In this document: piece after piece, positions 42,204 to 51,555 of the stretch
Position numbering within the stretch: the first letter of the stretch is position 1
Layout: the number at the start of each line of letters is the position of its first letter
Origin: Mameliella sp. MMSF_3455
Lineage (GTDB): Bacteria; Pseudomonadota; Alphaproteobacteria; Rhodobacterales; Rhodobacteraceae
Assembly: GCF_030733205.1 (NCBI RefSeq)
Contig: NZ_JASHJL010000021.1
Span: 1-64,000 of the forward strand
Length of the DNA: 64,000 nt
Direction: 5' to 3'
The notes under the pieces: generated by a model
The model's input: only the letters and a program-made list of their open reading frames with translations
Databases searched by the model: none
What the model was told of the DNA's origin: nothing
Position numbers and translations under genes: made by a program

Positions 42204-43172
42204 TCACCCCCCCTTGACGCCGGCGACGTTGACGTAGAGCGCGTAGACCGATTGCGAGGCGGCCATGAACAGGCGGCTGTTGGCCCGCCCGCCGAAACAG
42301 ACATTGGCGCAGCGTTCCGGCAGCGCGATGCGCCCGATGGGGCGCCCGTCCGGGGCAAAGACCATGACGCCGTCGAGGCCCGGATCGCCCATGCCCCAGC
42401 CGCACCACAGGTTGCCGTCCACGTCGCAGCGCATCCCGTCCGGGGTGCCCGGCCCGGCGTCGATCTGGACGCGGCGGTTGGACAGGCTCTGCCCATCCGC
42501 GGCCACATCATAGGCCAGGATCTTGCGGTTGGGCGTGCCGCGCGATTCGACGATGTAGAGGATGCCCTCATCCGGTGAAAAGCACAGACCGTTGGGGCCG
42601 AGGATGCCGTCGGCAACGACCGATGCCTGCCCCGTCTCCGGGTCCAGCCGGTAGACCGCCTCGGGCAGTTCCGGATCGGACCTGTAGCCCTCGTAGTTCC
42701 CCAGGATGCCGAACACCGGGTCGGAGAACCAGATCGAGCCGTCCGATTTCACGATGATGTCGTTGGGCGAGTTCAGGCGCTTGCCCTCGAAGCTGTCCAT
42801 CAGGACCGTGATCGAGCCGTCGTATTCGGTTCGGGTGATGCGCCGCTGCCCATGTTCGCAGGAGATCAGCCGCCCCTGCCGGTCGCGCGTGTGGCCGTTG
42901 GCGAAATTCGACGGCGCGCGGTACTCGCTGACTGTGCCGGTTTCCTCGGTCCAGCGCATGATGCGGTTGTTGGGGATGTCGCTCCACAGGAGGTGGCGGG
43001 CATCGCCGAACCAGACCGGACCTTCGGCCCAGCGCAGGCCCGTGGCCAGCCGTTCGACCCCGGCCAGCGGCAGACGGTACTTGTCGAAAGCCGGATCGAG
43101 CGATTGCACCGCCGGGTCGGGATAGCGCGTGGTCGGCGCCCAGCCGTTCGGGAATAGATCCTTGTCGCTCAC
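42204..43172 (-). CDS. SMP-30/gluconolactonase family protein
   Basis: A 322-residue propeller protein of the SMP-30/gluconolactonase family. Likely metal ligands are Glu of LRWAEGPVWF (near 50), Asn of LNSPNDIIVKSDGSIWFSDP (near 136), Asn of GPNGLCFSPDEG and Asp of PDGMRCDVDGNLW. The start is GTG at 43172, decided by AGGAGGAG eight bases upstream; an in-frame ATG further out has no ribosome site. It is the last gene of the minus-strand run rmlA-caiD-thioesterase, 62 nt after the thioesterase stop. It differs from the SMP-30 protein at 19470, so the two are distant paralogues. Substrate unknown. Confidence 0.87.
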   Translation of the reverse strand: MSDKDLFPNGWAPTTRYPDPAVQSLDPAFDKYRLPLAGVERLATGLRWAEGPVWFGDARHLLWSDIPNNRIMRWTEETGTVSEYRAPSNFANGHTRDRQGRLISCEHGQRRITRTEYDGSITVLMDSFEGKRLNSPNDIIVKSDGSIWFSDPVFGILGNYEGYRSDPELPEAVYRLDPETGQASVVADGILGPNGLCFSPDEGILYIVESRGTPNRKILAYDVAADGQSLSNRRVQIDAGPGTPDGMRCDVDGNLWCGWGMGDPGLDGVMVFAPDGRPIGRIALPERCANVCFGGRANSRLFMAASQSVYALYVNVAGVKGG

Positions 43173-43234
43173 CTGTCGTCTCCTCCTGCTGACTTCGCGA
43201 CGAACCTCGGGCGTGGCAGCCGGATTGTAAAGCC

Positions 43235-43753
43235 TCACCGGCGCTTCAGCGCGATCCCCTGCCCGGCCTCGGGCGGGTTGCCAAGCGGCTGGTGCACCGC
43301 CAGCACCTGCGCCAGCCTTTCGGCGACCTGCGGCTGCCAGGCTTCGGCGCGGCGGCTGTTCAGGTTGAACCCCAGCATCTTGGTCTCGTTCGTGGCGCTT
43401 GGGGTGCCATCGGCGTCCAGAACCCGGTGGAACAGGACGAACCGCTTGGCATCCACGTCCAGCAGCTGGGTCTCGATGGAAAAGGCCGCGCCCTCTGCCA
43501 GTTCACCGGTATAGGTGACGTGGTTTTCGACGATGGCGTATTCGTGGCCGGCGCGGGCCTCGATCGTCTGGACCGGCGCATTGATCCAGTTCCAGAAGGC
43601 CCAGTTCGCCTGGTCGCAGATGGTCAGGTAGTGGGCCATGTTCAGGTGGTGGTATTCGTCCACCCAGTCGGGTTTGACCGTATTGCGGACAAGGGTCAGC
43701 GGAGCGGCGATTTCCCCGGTCCAGTCGTGCAGGAAGGTTTCCGTGACCAGCAT
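43235..43753 (-). CDS. Thioesterase, betainyl-CoA thioesterase-like
   Basis: A 172-residue hot-dog-fold thioesterase. The segment VKPDWVDEYHHLNMAHYLTICDQANWAFW and the later VDAKRFVLFHRVLDADGTPSATNETKML resemble the thioesterase that accompanies, or is fused to, L-carnitine dehydrogenase and splits betainyl-CoA. The Asp of the WVD motif is the candidate catalytic residue. The ATG overlaps the caiD stop (TGATG), so the two are coupled. This supports a carnitine/betaine-CoA task; other 4-hydroxybenzoyl-CoA-type thioesters are possible. Confidence 0.78.
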   Translation of the reverse strand: MLVTETFLHDWTGEIAAPLTLVRNTVKPDWVDEYHHLNMAHYLTICDQANWAFWNWINAPVQTIEARAGHEYAIVENHVTYTGELAEGAAFSIETQLLDVDAKRFVLFHRVLDADGTPSATNETKMLGFNLNSRRAEAWQPQVAERLAQVLAVHQPLGNPPEAGQGIALKRR

Positions 43754-44535
43754 CAGCGGCCCTTCCAGACCGGATCGCGCTTTTCCGAGACCGAGGCGAT
43801 GCCCTCGACGGCGTCTTCGCTGTCGTAGACGCGCCCGTAGGCGCCAAGGTCGCCGGCGCGCATGCGGTCAAAGGCTGCGCGTTCACCCAATCCGTCCGTG
43901 GCGCGGTCGATCTCCTTGATGGCCTGCAGGGAAAGCGGCGCCGAAGCGGCGACACGGTCTGCCAGTTCCAGTGCCGTCTCAAGCAGGGTTTCGGCGGGGA
44001 CCACGCTGTTGACGACGCCCCAGCGGTGCAGATCCTCTGCCGCGGCGCGGCGGCCCGTCATCAGCATTTCCATCGCCACCGCGCGCGGCAGGCGGCGCGG
44101 CAGGCGGATCACGCCACCGCTGTCGGGCACGACGCCGATGGTCGCCTCTGGCAAGGCAAACTCGGCGTGGTCGGCGGCGACGATCATGTCCGCCGCCAGC
44201 GCCAGTTCGAACCCGCCCCCCAGCGCCAGCCCGTTGACGGCGGCGATGACCGGCTTGGTCAGGTCCCAGTATTCGGTCAGTCCGGCGAAGCCGCCGACCC
44301 CTTGCCAGGCATCCGCCGCCTCGCCTTCGGCGGCGGCCTTGAGATCCCAGCCGGCGGAAAAGAAGCGCGACCCGCCGCCGGTGACGATGCCCACGGAGAG
44401 GCCGTCGTCGTCTTGCAGGGTGCGAAAGGCCTCGCCCAGCGCGATGCTGGTGGCGGCGTCGATCGCGTTGGCCTTGGGCCGGTCCAGGGTCACCAGCAGC
44501 ACGCGCCCGCGCCGCTCTGTCGTCACATCGCTCAT
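43753..44535 (-). CDS. caiD: Carnitinyl-CoA dehydratase (CaiD-like enoyl-CoA hydratase)
   Basis: A 260-residue crotonase-fold enzyme. It matches E. coli CaiD in long conserved stretches: [55 protein letters not shown] and the closing [11 protein letters not shown]. CaiD interconverts L-carnitinyl-CoA and crotonobetainyl-CoA. The start at 44535 overlaps the rmlA stop (ATGA), placing the gene in the same transcript as a dTDP-glucose pyrophosphorylase, an odd partner. The coenzyme A ligase and transporter for carnitine are not in this window. Confidence 0.9.
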   Translation of the reverse strand: MSDVTTERRGRVLLVTLDRPKANAIDAATSIALGEAFRTLQDDDGLSVGIVTGGGSRFFSAGWDLKAAAEGEAADAWQGVGGFAGLTEYWDLTKPVIAAVNGLALGGGFELALAADMIVAADHAEFALPEATIGVVPDSGGVIRLPRRLPRAVAMEMLMTGRRAAAEDLHRWGVVNSVVPAETLLETALELADRVAASAPLSLQAIKEIDRATDGLGERAAFDRMRAGDLGAYGRVYDSEDAVEGIASVSEKRDPVWKGR

Positions 44536-45407
44536 GTTTCCACCAGTCGCGCCAGATAGGCGCCGTAGCCGGATTTTCCGAACATGCGCGCGCGCTCCAT
44601 CAGCGCATCTGCATCTATCCAGCCCTGTTGATAGGCGATCTCTTCGGGGCAACCAACCTGCTGGCCCTGCCGTTCCGACAGCGTCCGGACAAAATTGCCG
44701 GCATCCAGCAGCGAGCCATGCGTGCCGGTGTCGAGCCAGGCATAGCCGCGCCCCATCTGCTGCACGTTGAGCAGTCCGTCACGCAGGTAGGTCTCCAGCA
44801 GCGAGGTGATTTCCAGCTCGCCGCGGGCCGAGGGCGTGACGGCGCGCGCCCGTTCCGGCGCGCTGCCATCCAGAAAATAGAGCCCCGTGACAGCATATGG
44901 CGATGGTGCCCTTGTCGGTTTCTCGATAATCGACCTCACCGTGCCATCGGGACCGAAATCCACCACGCCGTAGCGTTCCGGGTCCGCGACCCGGTAGCCG
45001 AACACCGTGCCGCCCGTCTGCTGGGCGTCGGCGGTGCGCAGGTGTTCCGGCAACCCGTGACCGAAAAAGATGTTGTCGCCCAGAACCATTGCCGACGGCG
45101 CACCGTTCAGAAAGGTTTCGGCCAGCAGATAGGCCTGTGCCAGTCCGTCCGGAGAGGGCTGCACGACGTAGTCGAGCGAAAGCCCCCACTGGCTGCCATC
45201 GCCCAGCGTGCGGCGGAACTGCTCCTGGTCCTGCGGCGTGGTGATGATGCAGATCTCTCGGATGCCGGTCAGCATCAGCACCGACAGCGGGTAGAAGATC
45301 ATCGGCTTGTCGTAGATCGGCACCAGCTGTTTGGAGATGCCCATCGTGATCGGGTACAGCCGCGTGCCCGATCCGCCCGCCAGAATGATGCCCTTGCGCC
45401 TGGCCAT
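44532..45407 (-). CDS. rmlA: Glucose-1-phosphate thymidylyltransferase
   Basis: A 291-residue nucleotidyltransferase, the first enzyme of dTDP-L-rhamnose synthesis (dTTP + glucose-1-phosphate). It has [16 protein letters not shown] at 5-20, [19 protein letters not shown] and [11 protein letters not shown] near 108-118, as in RmlA. It is divergent from rmlCBD across a 160-nt gap, and followed on its own strand by caiD with a 4-nt overlap. Confidence 0.95.
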   Translation of the reverse strand: MARRKGIILAGGSGTRLYPITMGISKQLVPIYDKPMIFYPLSVLMLTGIREICIITTPQDQEQFRRTLGDGSQWGLSLDYVVQPSPDGLAQAYLLAETFLNGAPSAMVLGDNIFFGHGLPEHLRTADAQQTGGTVFGYRVADPERYGVVDFGPDGTVRSIIEKPTRAPSPYAVTGLYFLDGSAPERARAVTPSARGELEITSLLETYLRDGLLNVQQMGRGYAWLDTGTHGSLLDAGNFVRTLSERQGQQVGCPEEIAYQQGWIDADALMERARMFGKSGYGAYLARLVET

Positions 45408-45568
45408 GCGACCCCCTGAAATCCCTGCGTTCCATCCCTAGTGCCCCGCTACTCTGTCAAGAGTTTGGCAAAAGGGGAAACAATCAGTGTCCTGACAATC
45501 CGCTTGCGCCTTACAGTTGCCGCCTCCTTTGGGTAAACAGGCAACGGATTTCGACCGATGGGGGCCAA
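45408..45568. promoter_or_regulatory. Divergent promoter region, rmlA / rmlCBD
   Basis: A 160-nt gap between divergent rhamnose genes, locally poorer in G+C than the coding sequence. Both promoters must lie here; I cannot fix their -35/-10 elements. Confidence 0.4.
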
Positions 45569-46138
45569 ATGCTCGACGTTCAAGCCACCGCCTTGCCTGG
45601 TGTGCTCATCCTGACCCCGCGCCGGTTTGGCGATGCGCGCGGTTTTTTCAGCGAAAGCTGGAACCGCAAGCGCATGGCCGAACACGGCATCGAGATCGAC
45701 TTCGTGCAGGACAATCATTCTCTTTCGGCCGAGCCGGGGACACTGCGCGGGCTGCATTTCCAGGGCCCGCCCCATGCCCAAGCCAAGCTGGTGCGCTGCG
45801 GGCGCGGGCGGCTCTTCGACGTGGCGGTGGACATCCGGGTGGGGTCTCCGACCTACGGCAACTGGATCGGGGTCGAACTGAGCGCGGAAAACGGCAAGCA
45901 AATGCTTGTGCCCAAGGGGTTTCTGCACGGCTTCGTCACGCGCGATCCCGACACGGAGGTGCTCTACAAATGCTCGGACTACTATGCACCCGACAGCGAA
46001 GGGACGGTACGTTTCGATGACCCGGCCATCGGCATCGACTGGGGGTTGGAAGGGCCACCGATCCTGAGCGAGAAGGACGCCAAGGCGCCACTGTTGGCGG
46101 AAATCTCCAGCCCCTTCGCCTGGGAGGAAGGGGCATGA
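45569..46138 (+). CDS. rmlC: dTDP-4-dehydrorhamnose 3,5-epimerase
   Basis: A 189-residue cupin-like epimerase. The RmlC blocks [42 protein letters not shown] (about 48-78, with the catalytic His in LRGLHFQ), VPKGFLHGF and [21 protein letters not shown] are all intact. Third step of dTDP-L-rhamnose synthesis. It overlaps rmlB by 4 nt (ATGA). Confidence 0.95.
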   Translation: MLDVQATALPGVLILTPRRFGDARGFFSESWNRKRMAEHGIEIDFVQDNHSLSAEPGTLRGLHFQGPPHAQAKLVRCGRGRLFDVAVDIRVGSPTYGNWIGVELSAENGKQMLVPKGFLHGFVTRDPDTEVLYKCSDYYAPDSEGTVRFDDPAIGIDWGLEGPPILSEKDAKAPLLAEISSPFAWEEGA

Positions 46139-47178
46139 AACTGCTGATCACCGGCGGCGCAGGTTTCATCGGCTCGGCAGTGGTGCGTCGCGCGATCACC
46201 GACGGACACCAGGTGGTGAACCTCGATGCGCTGACCTACGCGGCCTGTCTCGACAACGTCGCCTCGGTCGCGGACGACCCCGGCTATGTTTTCGAACATG
46301 CCGACATCCGTGACCGCACCGCGCTGGACCGGATTTTCGCGCAGCATCGCCCGGACGCGGTGATGCACCTGGCCGCGGAAAGCCATGTCGACCGCTCCAT
46401 CGACGGGCCGGGCACCTTCATCGACACCAATGTCATGGGCACCTTTCACCTGCTGGAGGCCGCCCGCGCCTACTGGACCCGCGAGGGCCGGCCCGAGGGG
46501 TTCCGGTTCCACCATGTTTCCACCGACGAGGTTTTTGGCTCTCTCGGCGCGGAAGGACAATTTACCGAGACCAGCCCCTATGATCCCCGTTCGCCCTATT
46601 CGGCGTCCAAGGCCGGGTCCGACCACCTGGTGCGCGCCTGGCACGAGACCTACGGCCTGCCCGTCGTTCTGACGAACTGTTCCAACAACTACGGCCCCTT
46701 TCATTTCCCCGAAAAGCTGATCCCGCTGGTGATCCTGAACGCGCTGGCGGGCAAAGCTCTGCCGATCTACGGGGACGGATCGAACGTGCGCGACTGGCTT
46801 TTCGTCGAAGACCACGCCGAGGCGCTGCTCTTGGTGGTGCAGAAGGGGGCGGTGGGCCGCAGCTACAACATCGGCGGCGAGAACGAGCGCACGAACCTCG
46901 ACCTGGTGCAGACGCTCTGTAGGATCCTTGACCGCAAGCGCCCGCGCGACAACGGGTCCTATGCCGACCTCATCACCTTCGTCACCGACCGGCCCGGACA
47001 TGATGCCCGCTATGCCGTCGACCCGGCGCGCATCCGCGAGGAACTGGGCTGGCGCCCCTCGGTGACGGTGGACGAAGGGTTGGAAAGGACCGTCGACTGG
47101 TATCTTGCGAACGCGCCCTGGTGGCGTGCCCTGCAGGCCCGGCACGGCGTGGGAGAACGGCTGGGGGTGGGCGCATGA
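46135..47178 (+). CDS. rmlB: dTDP-glucose 4,6-dehydratase
   Basis: A 347-residue extended SDR. NAD-binding [12 protein letters not shown] at 7-18, VSTDEVFG near 130-137 with the catalytic Thr-Asp-Glu, and the active-site [11 protein letters not shown] near 158-168. It dehydrates dTDP-glucose to the 4-keto-6-deoxy form. Coupled at both ends by ATGA overlaps with rmlC and rmlD. Confidence 0.95.
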   Translation: MKLLITGGAGFIGSAVVRRAITDGHQVVNLDALTYAACLDNVASVADDPGYVFEHADIRDRTALDRIFAQHRPDAVMHLAAESHVDRSIDGPGTFIDTNVMGTFHLLEAARAYWTREGRPEGFRFHHVSTDEVFGSLGAEGQFTETSPYDPRSPYSASKAGSDHLVRAWHETYGLPVVLTNCSNNYGPFHFPEKLIPLVILNALAGKALPIYGDGSNVRDWLFVEDHAEALLLVVQKGAVGRSYNIGGENERTNLDLVQTLCRILDRKRPRDNGSYADLITFVTDRPGHDARYAVDPARIREELGWRPSVTVDEGLERTVDWYLANAPWWRALQARHGVGERLGVGA

Positions 47179-48065
47179 TCCTGGTCTTCGGCAGGAGCGG
47201 ACAGGTCGGGACAGAGTTGCAACGGCTGGGCAATGTCACCGCGCTGGACCAGGATCAGGCCGACCTTTCCGATCCTGACGGCTGCGCCGAGGCGATCCGC
47301 GCCCGCCGCCCCCGGACCGTCATCAACGCCGCCGCCTACACGGCGGTCGACCGGGCCGAGGACGAAGAGCCGCTGGCCACCACGATCAATGGCGCGGCCC
47401 CCGCCGCGATGGCGCGCGCCTGCGCCGAGATCGGCGCGCCGCTGGTCCATATCTCGACCGATTACGTCTTTGACGGTTCTGGCAGCCTGCCCTGGGCTCC
47501 GGGGGATCAGACGGCGCCGATCAACGCCTATGGCCGGTCGAAACTGGCCGGCGAAACCGGCATCCGCGCCGCGGGCGGCCCCCATGCCATCCTGCGGACT
47601 TCATGGGTCTTTTCCGCGCATGGCGCCAATTTCGTCAGGACGATGCTGCGGCTGGGGGCGGAACGGGACCGGCTGAGTATCGTCGCCGACCAAGTGGGCG
47701 GCCCCACCTCCGCCGCCGCCATCGCGCGGGCCTGCCTGACCGTGAGTGAGGCATTGTGCCAGCAGCCGGAAAAGACGGGCACCTATCACCTGTCCGGCGG
47801 GCCCGATGTCAGCTGGGCCGATTTCGCCCGGGCGATCTTTGCCCGGGCGGGACTGACGGCCGAAGTGAAGGATGTTCCCAGCAGCGCATATCCGACACCG
47901 GCGGCTCGCCCGCTCAATTCGCGTCTCGACAACACGGCACTTGCGCGCGCCTTCCACCTGAGCCGGCCCGACTGGCAGGCCGACCTGGACGCGGTGCTGC
48001 GCGACCTCGGCCACCTCCAGGCCGCGCGCGCCGGTCGTTCAGCACAGGCGATACGCCAGACCTAG
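47175..48065 (+). CDS. rmlD: dTDP-4-dehydrorhamnose reductase
   Basis: A 296-residue SDR that completes dTDP-L-rhamnose. It has [15 protein letters not shown] at 4-18, [16 protein letters not shown], the STDYVFDG block near 98 and the catalytic YGRSKLAGE near 120-128. The ATG at 47175 overlaps the rmlB stop. Its end overlaps the convergent dehydrogenase gene by 4 nt. The product probably feeds surface polysaccharide synthesis elsewhere, since no glycosyltransferase is nearby. Confidence 0.95.
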   Translation: MILVFGRSGQVGTELQRLGNVTALDQDQADLSDPDGCAEAIRARRPRTVINAAAYTAVDRAEDEEPLATTINGAAPAAMARACAEIGAPLVHISTDYVFDGSGSLPWAPGDQTAPINAYGRSKLAGETGIRAAGGPHAILRTSWVFSAHGANFVRTMLRLGAERDRLSIVADQVGGPTSAAAIARACLTVSEALCQQPEKTGTYHLSGGPDVSWADFARAIFARAGLTAEVKDVPSSAYPTPAARPLNSRLDNTALARAFHLSRPDWQADLDAVLRDLGHLQAARAGRSAQAIRQT

Positions 48066-49006
48066 CGCTGCACCACCACCTCGGCGCCGCGCAGGGGGGG
48101 CTCTTCGTCCACCAGCGTCTCGGGGAAACCCGGCGCCCGCACCGAGAGGCCCGTGCCCGCCTCCAGCCTCTCGATCATCCTGTCGGACTGCGCCCGGGCG
48201 CCCATCCTCTGCTGGCCGTCGCGGATCATCGCGATCACCTGCGGCGAGAGTTCCAGCGGTACGCCATGCTCATCTGCCAGCGCCTGGAACAGGCCAACAT
48301 CCTTCATCACCAGGTCCAGCGCGAAGTCCACGTCACGGCTGCCGGACAGGATCAGCTGGCTTTCGGTCTCGTGGACAAAGGAATTGCCCGAGGAAATGCG
48401 GATCGCCTCGTAGGTCGTCGCCATGTCCAGCCCCGCAGCCTGCATCGTTGCCAGGGCCTCGCAGAGCGTCAGCAGGTTGGCGGTGGCCAGGTAATTGGTC
48501 ATGACCTTGAGTTTCGAGGCGGTGCCGACTTCTCCGGTGTGCAGCACCTGCCGCCCGAGGATCGTCAACAGCGGCAGGACCGCCTCGAAACTGGCGCGCG
48601 GGGCGCCGCAAAAGACCGAGATATTGCCCGTCGCCGCCCTGTGGCACCCGCCCGACACCGGCGCCTCGATCGCGACCGCGCCCGTTTCGGCCACCCGGGC
48701 CGCCTGGGCCACGATCACCGCCGGGTCGGTGGTCGACATCTCGACCCAGGTCTTGCCCGGCACCATTTCGGGCAGCATCTCGGCCAGCACCGTCTCCGAG
48801 GCCGCGGGACTGGGCAGGGAGGTGATGACCACGTCGCAGCGCGCCATGACCTCTGCGGCCGATCCTGTCGCCTCGGCGCCCTCTGCGACCATTCCGGCAA
48901 GGCGCGCCGGGTCGAGGTCGAAGACCGTCAGTCCGACGCCGTTGCGCAGCAGGTTGCCTGCCAGCTTGGCGCCCACAGCGCCCAGTCCGATGAATCCCGT
49001 CTGCAT
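48062..49006 (-). CDS. NAD(P)-dependent beta-hydroxyacid dehydrogenase
   Basis: A 314-residue member of the 3-hydroxyisobutyrate dehydrogenase/tartronate-semialdehyde reductase family. Rossmann motif FIGLGAVGAKLAGNLL at 5-20; substrate-binding APVSGG at 115-120; catalytic Lys 167 with Asn 171 (GTASKLKVMTNYL). The conserved set points to an active enzyme, but the substrate (methylmalonate semialdehyde, tartronate semialdehyde, other) is open. The 15-20 C-terminal residues beyond the family core are loose. It stands alone. Confidence 0.87.
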   Translation of the reverse strand: MQTGFIGLGAVGAKLAGNLLRNGVGLTVFDLDPARLAGMVAEGAEATGSAAEVMARCDVVITSLPSPAASETVLAEMLPEMVPGKTWVEMSTTDPAVIVAQAARVAETGAVAIEAPVSGGCHRAATGNISVFCGAPRASFEAVLPLLTILGRQVLHTGEVGTASKLKVMTNYLATANLLTLCEALATMQAAGLDMATTYEAIRISSGNSFVHETESQLILSGSRDVDFALDLVMKDVGLFQALADEHGVPLELSPQVIAMIRDGQQRMGARAQSDRMIERLEAGTGLSVRAPGFPETLVDEEPPLRGAEVVVQR

Positions 49007-49240
49007 CCGTACCTCCTGTTTTCAGCCAGCCTGCGACGACACCCTGCGCACAGTCCGCGCCGTTTGCGACAGAAAACTTGTGCGCGGCGTCGCCGGCCCC
49101 TAGCCTTTCGCCATGACATGGCCCGTCAAAACCCCGTCGCAGCATGCCGCCACCCGACTTGAGACCGGCAGGCAATGCCCGCGCGGCCTCGCCGCGGATC
49201 ACGGCCGGCGGGGGCGCATGATGCGGGCGGGGTCAGGCTG

Positions 49241-49696
49241 ATGCCCCGGACCTGTGTCGAGACCCCAACCGGCCCTTTCGAGATCAGCGAGACAGACGGC
49301 GCCATAACCCGCGCCACCTGGACCCGGAGCGATGCCTGCGACGACACGCCCGTTCTGCGGCGCGCGGCGGACCAGGTCGCCGCCTATTTCGACGGGAGCC
49401 TGACCGCCTTCGACCTGCCCCTGCGGGTGGCGGCAAGCCCCTTTCAGCAACAGGTCTGCGCCCAGATCGCCGCGATCCCCTTTGGCGACACCCTGACCTA
49501 TGGCGATATCGCCCGCACACTTGGCGCGCCGCCGCAGGCGGTAGGGCGCGGCTGTGGCGGCAACCCGATTGCGCTGATTATCCCCTGTCACCGCGTGCTG
49601 GGCCGCGACGGTCTGGGCGGATTTTCCGGCGGCACCGGGGTCGAGACGAAGGTATGGCTGCTGCGCCACGAGGGCGCGGGCGGATTGCTGATCTGA
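49241..49696 (+). CDS. ogt: Methylated-DNA-[protein]-cysteine S-methyltransferase
   Basis: A 151-residue O6-alkylguanine-DNA alkyltransferase. The acceptor cysteine is C116 in IIPCHRVLG, preceded by TPFQQQVCAQIAAIPFGDTLTYGDIARTLG-like helix-turn-helix (about 66-95). It irreversibly takes alkyl groups from O6-guanine. No regulatory Ada N-domain is attached. The ATG at 49241 gives the normal short form. Confidence 0.92.
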   Translation: MPRTCVETPTGPFEISETDGAITRATWTRSDACDDTPVLRRAADQVAAYFDGSLTAFDLPLRVAASPFQQQVCAQIAAIPFGDTLTYGDIARTLGAPPQAVGRGCGGNPIALIIPCHRVLGRDGLGGFSGGTGVETKVWLLRHEGAGGLLI

Positions 49697-49861
49697 TGGC
49701 GGCAGGCCAATCACCACCGCAGCAATAGACCCGCTGCCTGCCTGTGCGCAGAAACCGTTGTCATCCACAGATGGATCCCGTCTGCCGAACCGGCGCACCT
49801 ATTAACGCGGCCGGGACAGATCGCCCCCGGCGCGGGAGAGCGCCCACCTAAGCGTAGCGGA

Positions 49862-50695
49862 TCAGTCCCGGCGCGGATCGCGGGGATAGACGCCCAGGAT
49901 TTCCAGCATGTCGGTGAAGTAGTCCAGCTCTTCGAGCGCACGCTTGACGCCGGGGTCCTCGGGGTGGCCCTCGATGTCGGCGTAGAACTGGGTCGCCGTG
50001 AAAGAGCCATTGACCATGTAGCTTTCCAGCTTGGTCATGTTGACGCCGTTTGTCGCGAAACCGCCCATCGCCTTGTAGAGCGCGGCGGGGATGTTGCGCA
50101 CCTGGAAAATGAAGGTGGTCATCATGCCGTGGCTGCCCCGGCGCGAGATGTCGGGCTCGGGCGCCATCAACAGGAACCGCGTGGTATTGTGAGCGTGGTC
50201 CTCGATGTGGCGGGCCAGGATATGCAACCCGTAGATCTCGGCCGCGAGGTCCGAGGCCAGCACGCCCTCGTCGCGCAGTTCCGCCTTGGCCAGTTCGGCC
50301 GCCGCGCCGGCGCTGTCCGCCGCGGCGATTCCCCGGATTCCGTATTTCGACAGAAAGCTCTGCGCCTGCGGCAAGAGCACCAGGTGCGCGCGGACCCGTT
50401 CCAGCTCCTCGATCTGCACGCCGGGCAGCGCCATGAGGCTGATGTGCACGCGGACGAATGCTTCATCAACGATGCGCAGACCCGATTCCGGCAACAGCCG
50501 GTGGATGTCCGCGACGCGCCCGTAGGTCGAGTTCTCGACCGGCAGCATGGCCAGGTCCGCCCGACCTTCGCGCACCGCGGAAATCACGTCCTCGAAATTC
50601 CGGCAGGGCAGCACCTCGGCGCCCGGACGGGCCTCGGTGCAGGCCTGGTGGGAATAGGCGCCAAGCTCTCCCTGGAAGGCGATCCGCTGTGTCAT
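49862..50695 (-). CDS. pheA: Prephenate dehydratase
   Basis: A 277-residue monofunctional prephenate dehydratase converting prephenate to phenylpyruvate for phenylalanine synthesis. The N-terminal FQGELGAYSHQA (7-18), the catalytic TRF motif at 172-174 (HNTTRFLLM) and the C-terminal ACT regulatory domain (about 192-270) with KLESYMV are present, so feedback control by phenylalanine is expected. The start at 50695 gives the standard MTQRIAFQGE N-terminus. It is divergent from the cytochrome c552 gene. Confidence 0.95.
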   Translation of the reverse strand: MTQRIAFQGELGAYSHQACTEARPGAEVLPCRNFEDVISAVREGRADLAMLPVENSTYGRVADIHRLLPESGLRIVDEAFVRVHISLMALPGVQIEELERVRAHLVLLPQAQSFLSKYGIRGIAAADSAGAAAELAKAELRDEGVLASDLAAEIYGLHILARHIEDHAHNTTRFLLMAPEPDISRRGSHGMMTTFIFQVRNIPAALYKAMGGFATNGVNMTKLESYMVNGSFTATQFYADIEGHPEDPGVKRALEELDYFTDMLEILGVYPRDPRRD

Positions 50696-50818
50696 CTGAG
50701 GCCCTCGTCGCAAATCCCGCTGCACGCGGGCGATTGGTCGCGCCTTCTACCGCTTGCCCAAGGGGATGGAAAGCAATAGATACGCGCCCGACAGAGATCC
50801 AAGCAGACAGGGCTTCCC

Positions 50819-51331
50819 ATGTTCGATACCATGACCTTTACCAAGATCGTCGGCGGCCTGTGCGGCGCCTTGCTGATCTTCCTGATGGGCAAATGGGCTG
50901 CGGAGAGCCTGTATCACACCGGTGGCGGTCACCACGGCGAAGAACATGCCGCAGGTTTCGCGATCCAGGTGGAAGAAGCCGAGCCCGTCGAAGAGGAAGA
51001 GGTTGATTTCGCCGCGCTGATGGCCTCGGCGGACGCCGGCAAGGGCGAGCGCGTCTGGGGCAAGTGCCGCGCCTGCCACAAGCTGGACGGGTCGGATGCC
51101 GTCGGCCCGCACCTCGACGGTGTGGTCGGCCGTGATGTCGGCGCAGCGGCCGGTTTCGGCTACTCGGGCGCCCTGAGCGAGGCGGCCGACGTCTGGACCC
51201 CGGAAAACCTCTTTGCCTTCCTCGAAGACCCCCGCGGTTACGCGCCCGGCACCTCGATGGGTTTTGCAGGCCTGCCCAAGGCCGAGGACCGCGTCAACCT
51301 GATCGCCTACCTGCAAACGACCGGCGGCTGA
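50819..51331 (+). CDS. cycM: Membrane-anchored cytochrome c552-type protein
   Basis: A 170-residue monohaem class I cytochrome c. An N-terminal uncleaved helix at about 8-26 anchors it, an Asp/Glu/His-rich linker runs about 33-65, and the haem motif CRACH is at 83-87 with the sixth ligand Met in GTSMGF near 145. This is the layout of the CycM/c552 type that links the bc1 complex to cytochrome c oxidase on the periplasmic side. Divergent from pheA, with its own terminator. Confidence 0.9.
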   Translation: MFDTMTFTKIVGGLCGALLIFLMGKWAAESLYHTGGGHHGEEHAAGFAIQVEEAEPVEEEEVDFAALMASADAGKGERVWGKCRACHKLDGSDAVGPHLDGVVGRDVGAAAGFGYSGALSEAADVWTPENLFAFLEDPRGYAPGTSMGFAGLPKAEDRVNLIAYLQTTGG

Positions 51332-51353
51332 TCTGACCGCACCGCGAGCATTC

Positions 51354-51384
51354 AAAGGGCCGTCCCGACCGGGCGGCCTTTTTT
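51354..51384 (+). terminator. Rho-independent terminator of the cytochrome gene
   Basis: A 12-bp stem with one bulged T (arms AAAGGGCCG-CCC and GGG-CGGCCTTT), followed by a T-run, 23 nt after the stop. Confidence 0.9.
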
Positions 51385-51555
51385 CATGCGCATTTGCCGC
51401 GCAGCCCCCCGCCGACACCGGGGTGGACCACCCCAGAGGCGTTGACGTTTCCGTAATCTCGTCTTGAATGTGGTCGCGCGGAAAACTTAGCTTAGAATTA
51501 GCAAGGAAAAGCGCTCGATTACCGGGCCGAACCGCCGGTTGACAGGGAGATGACC

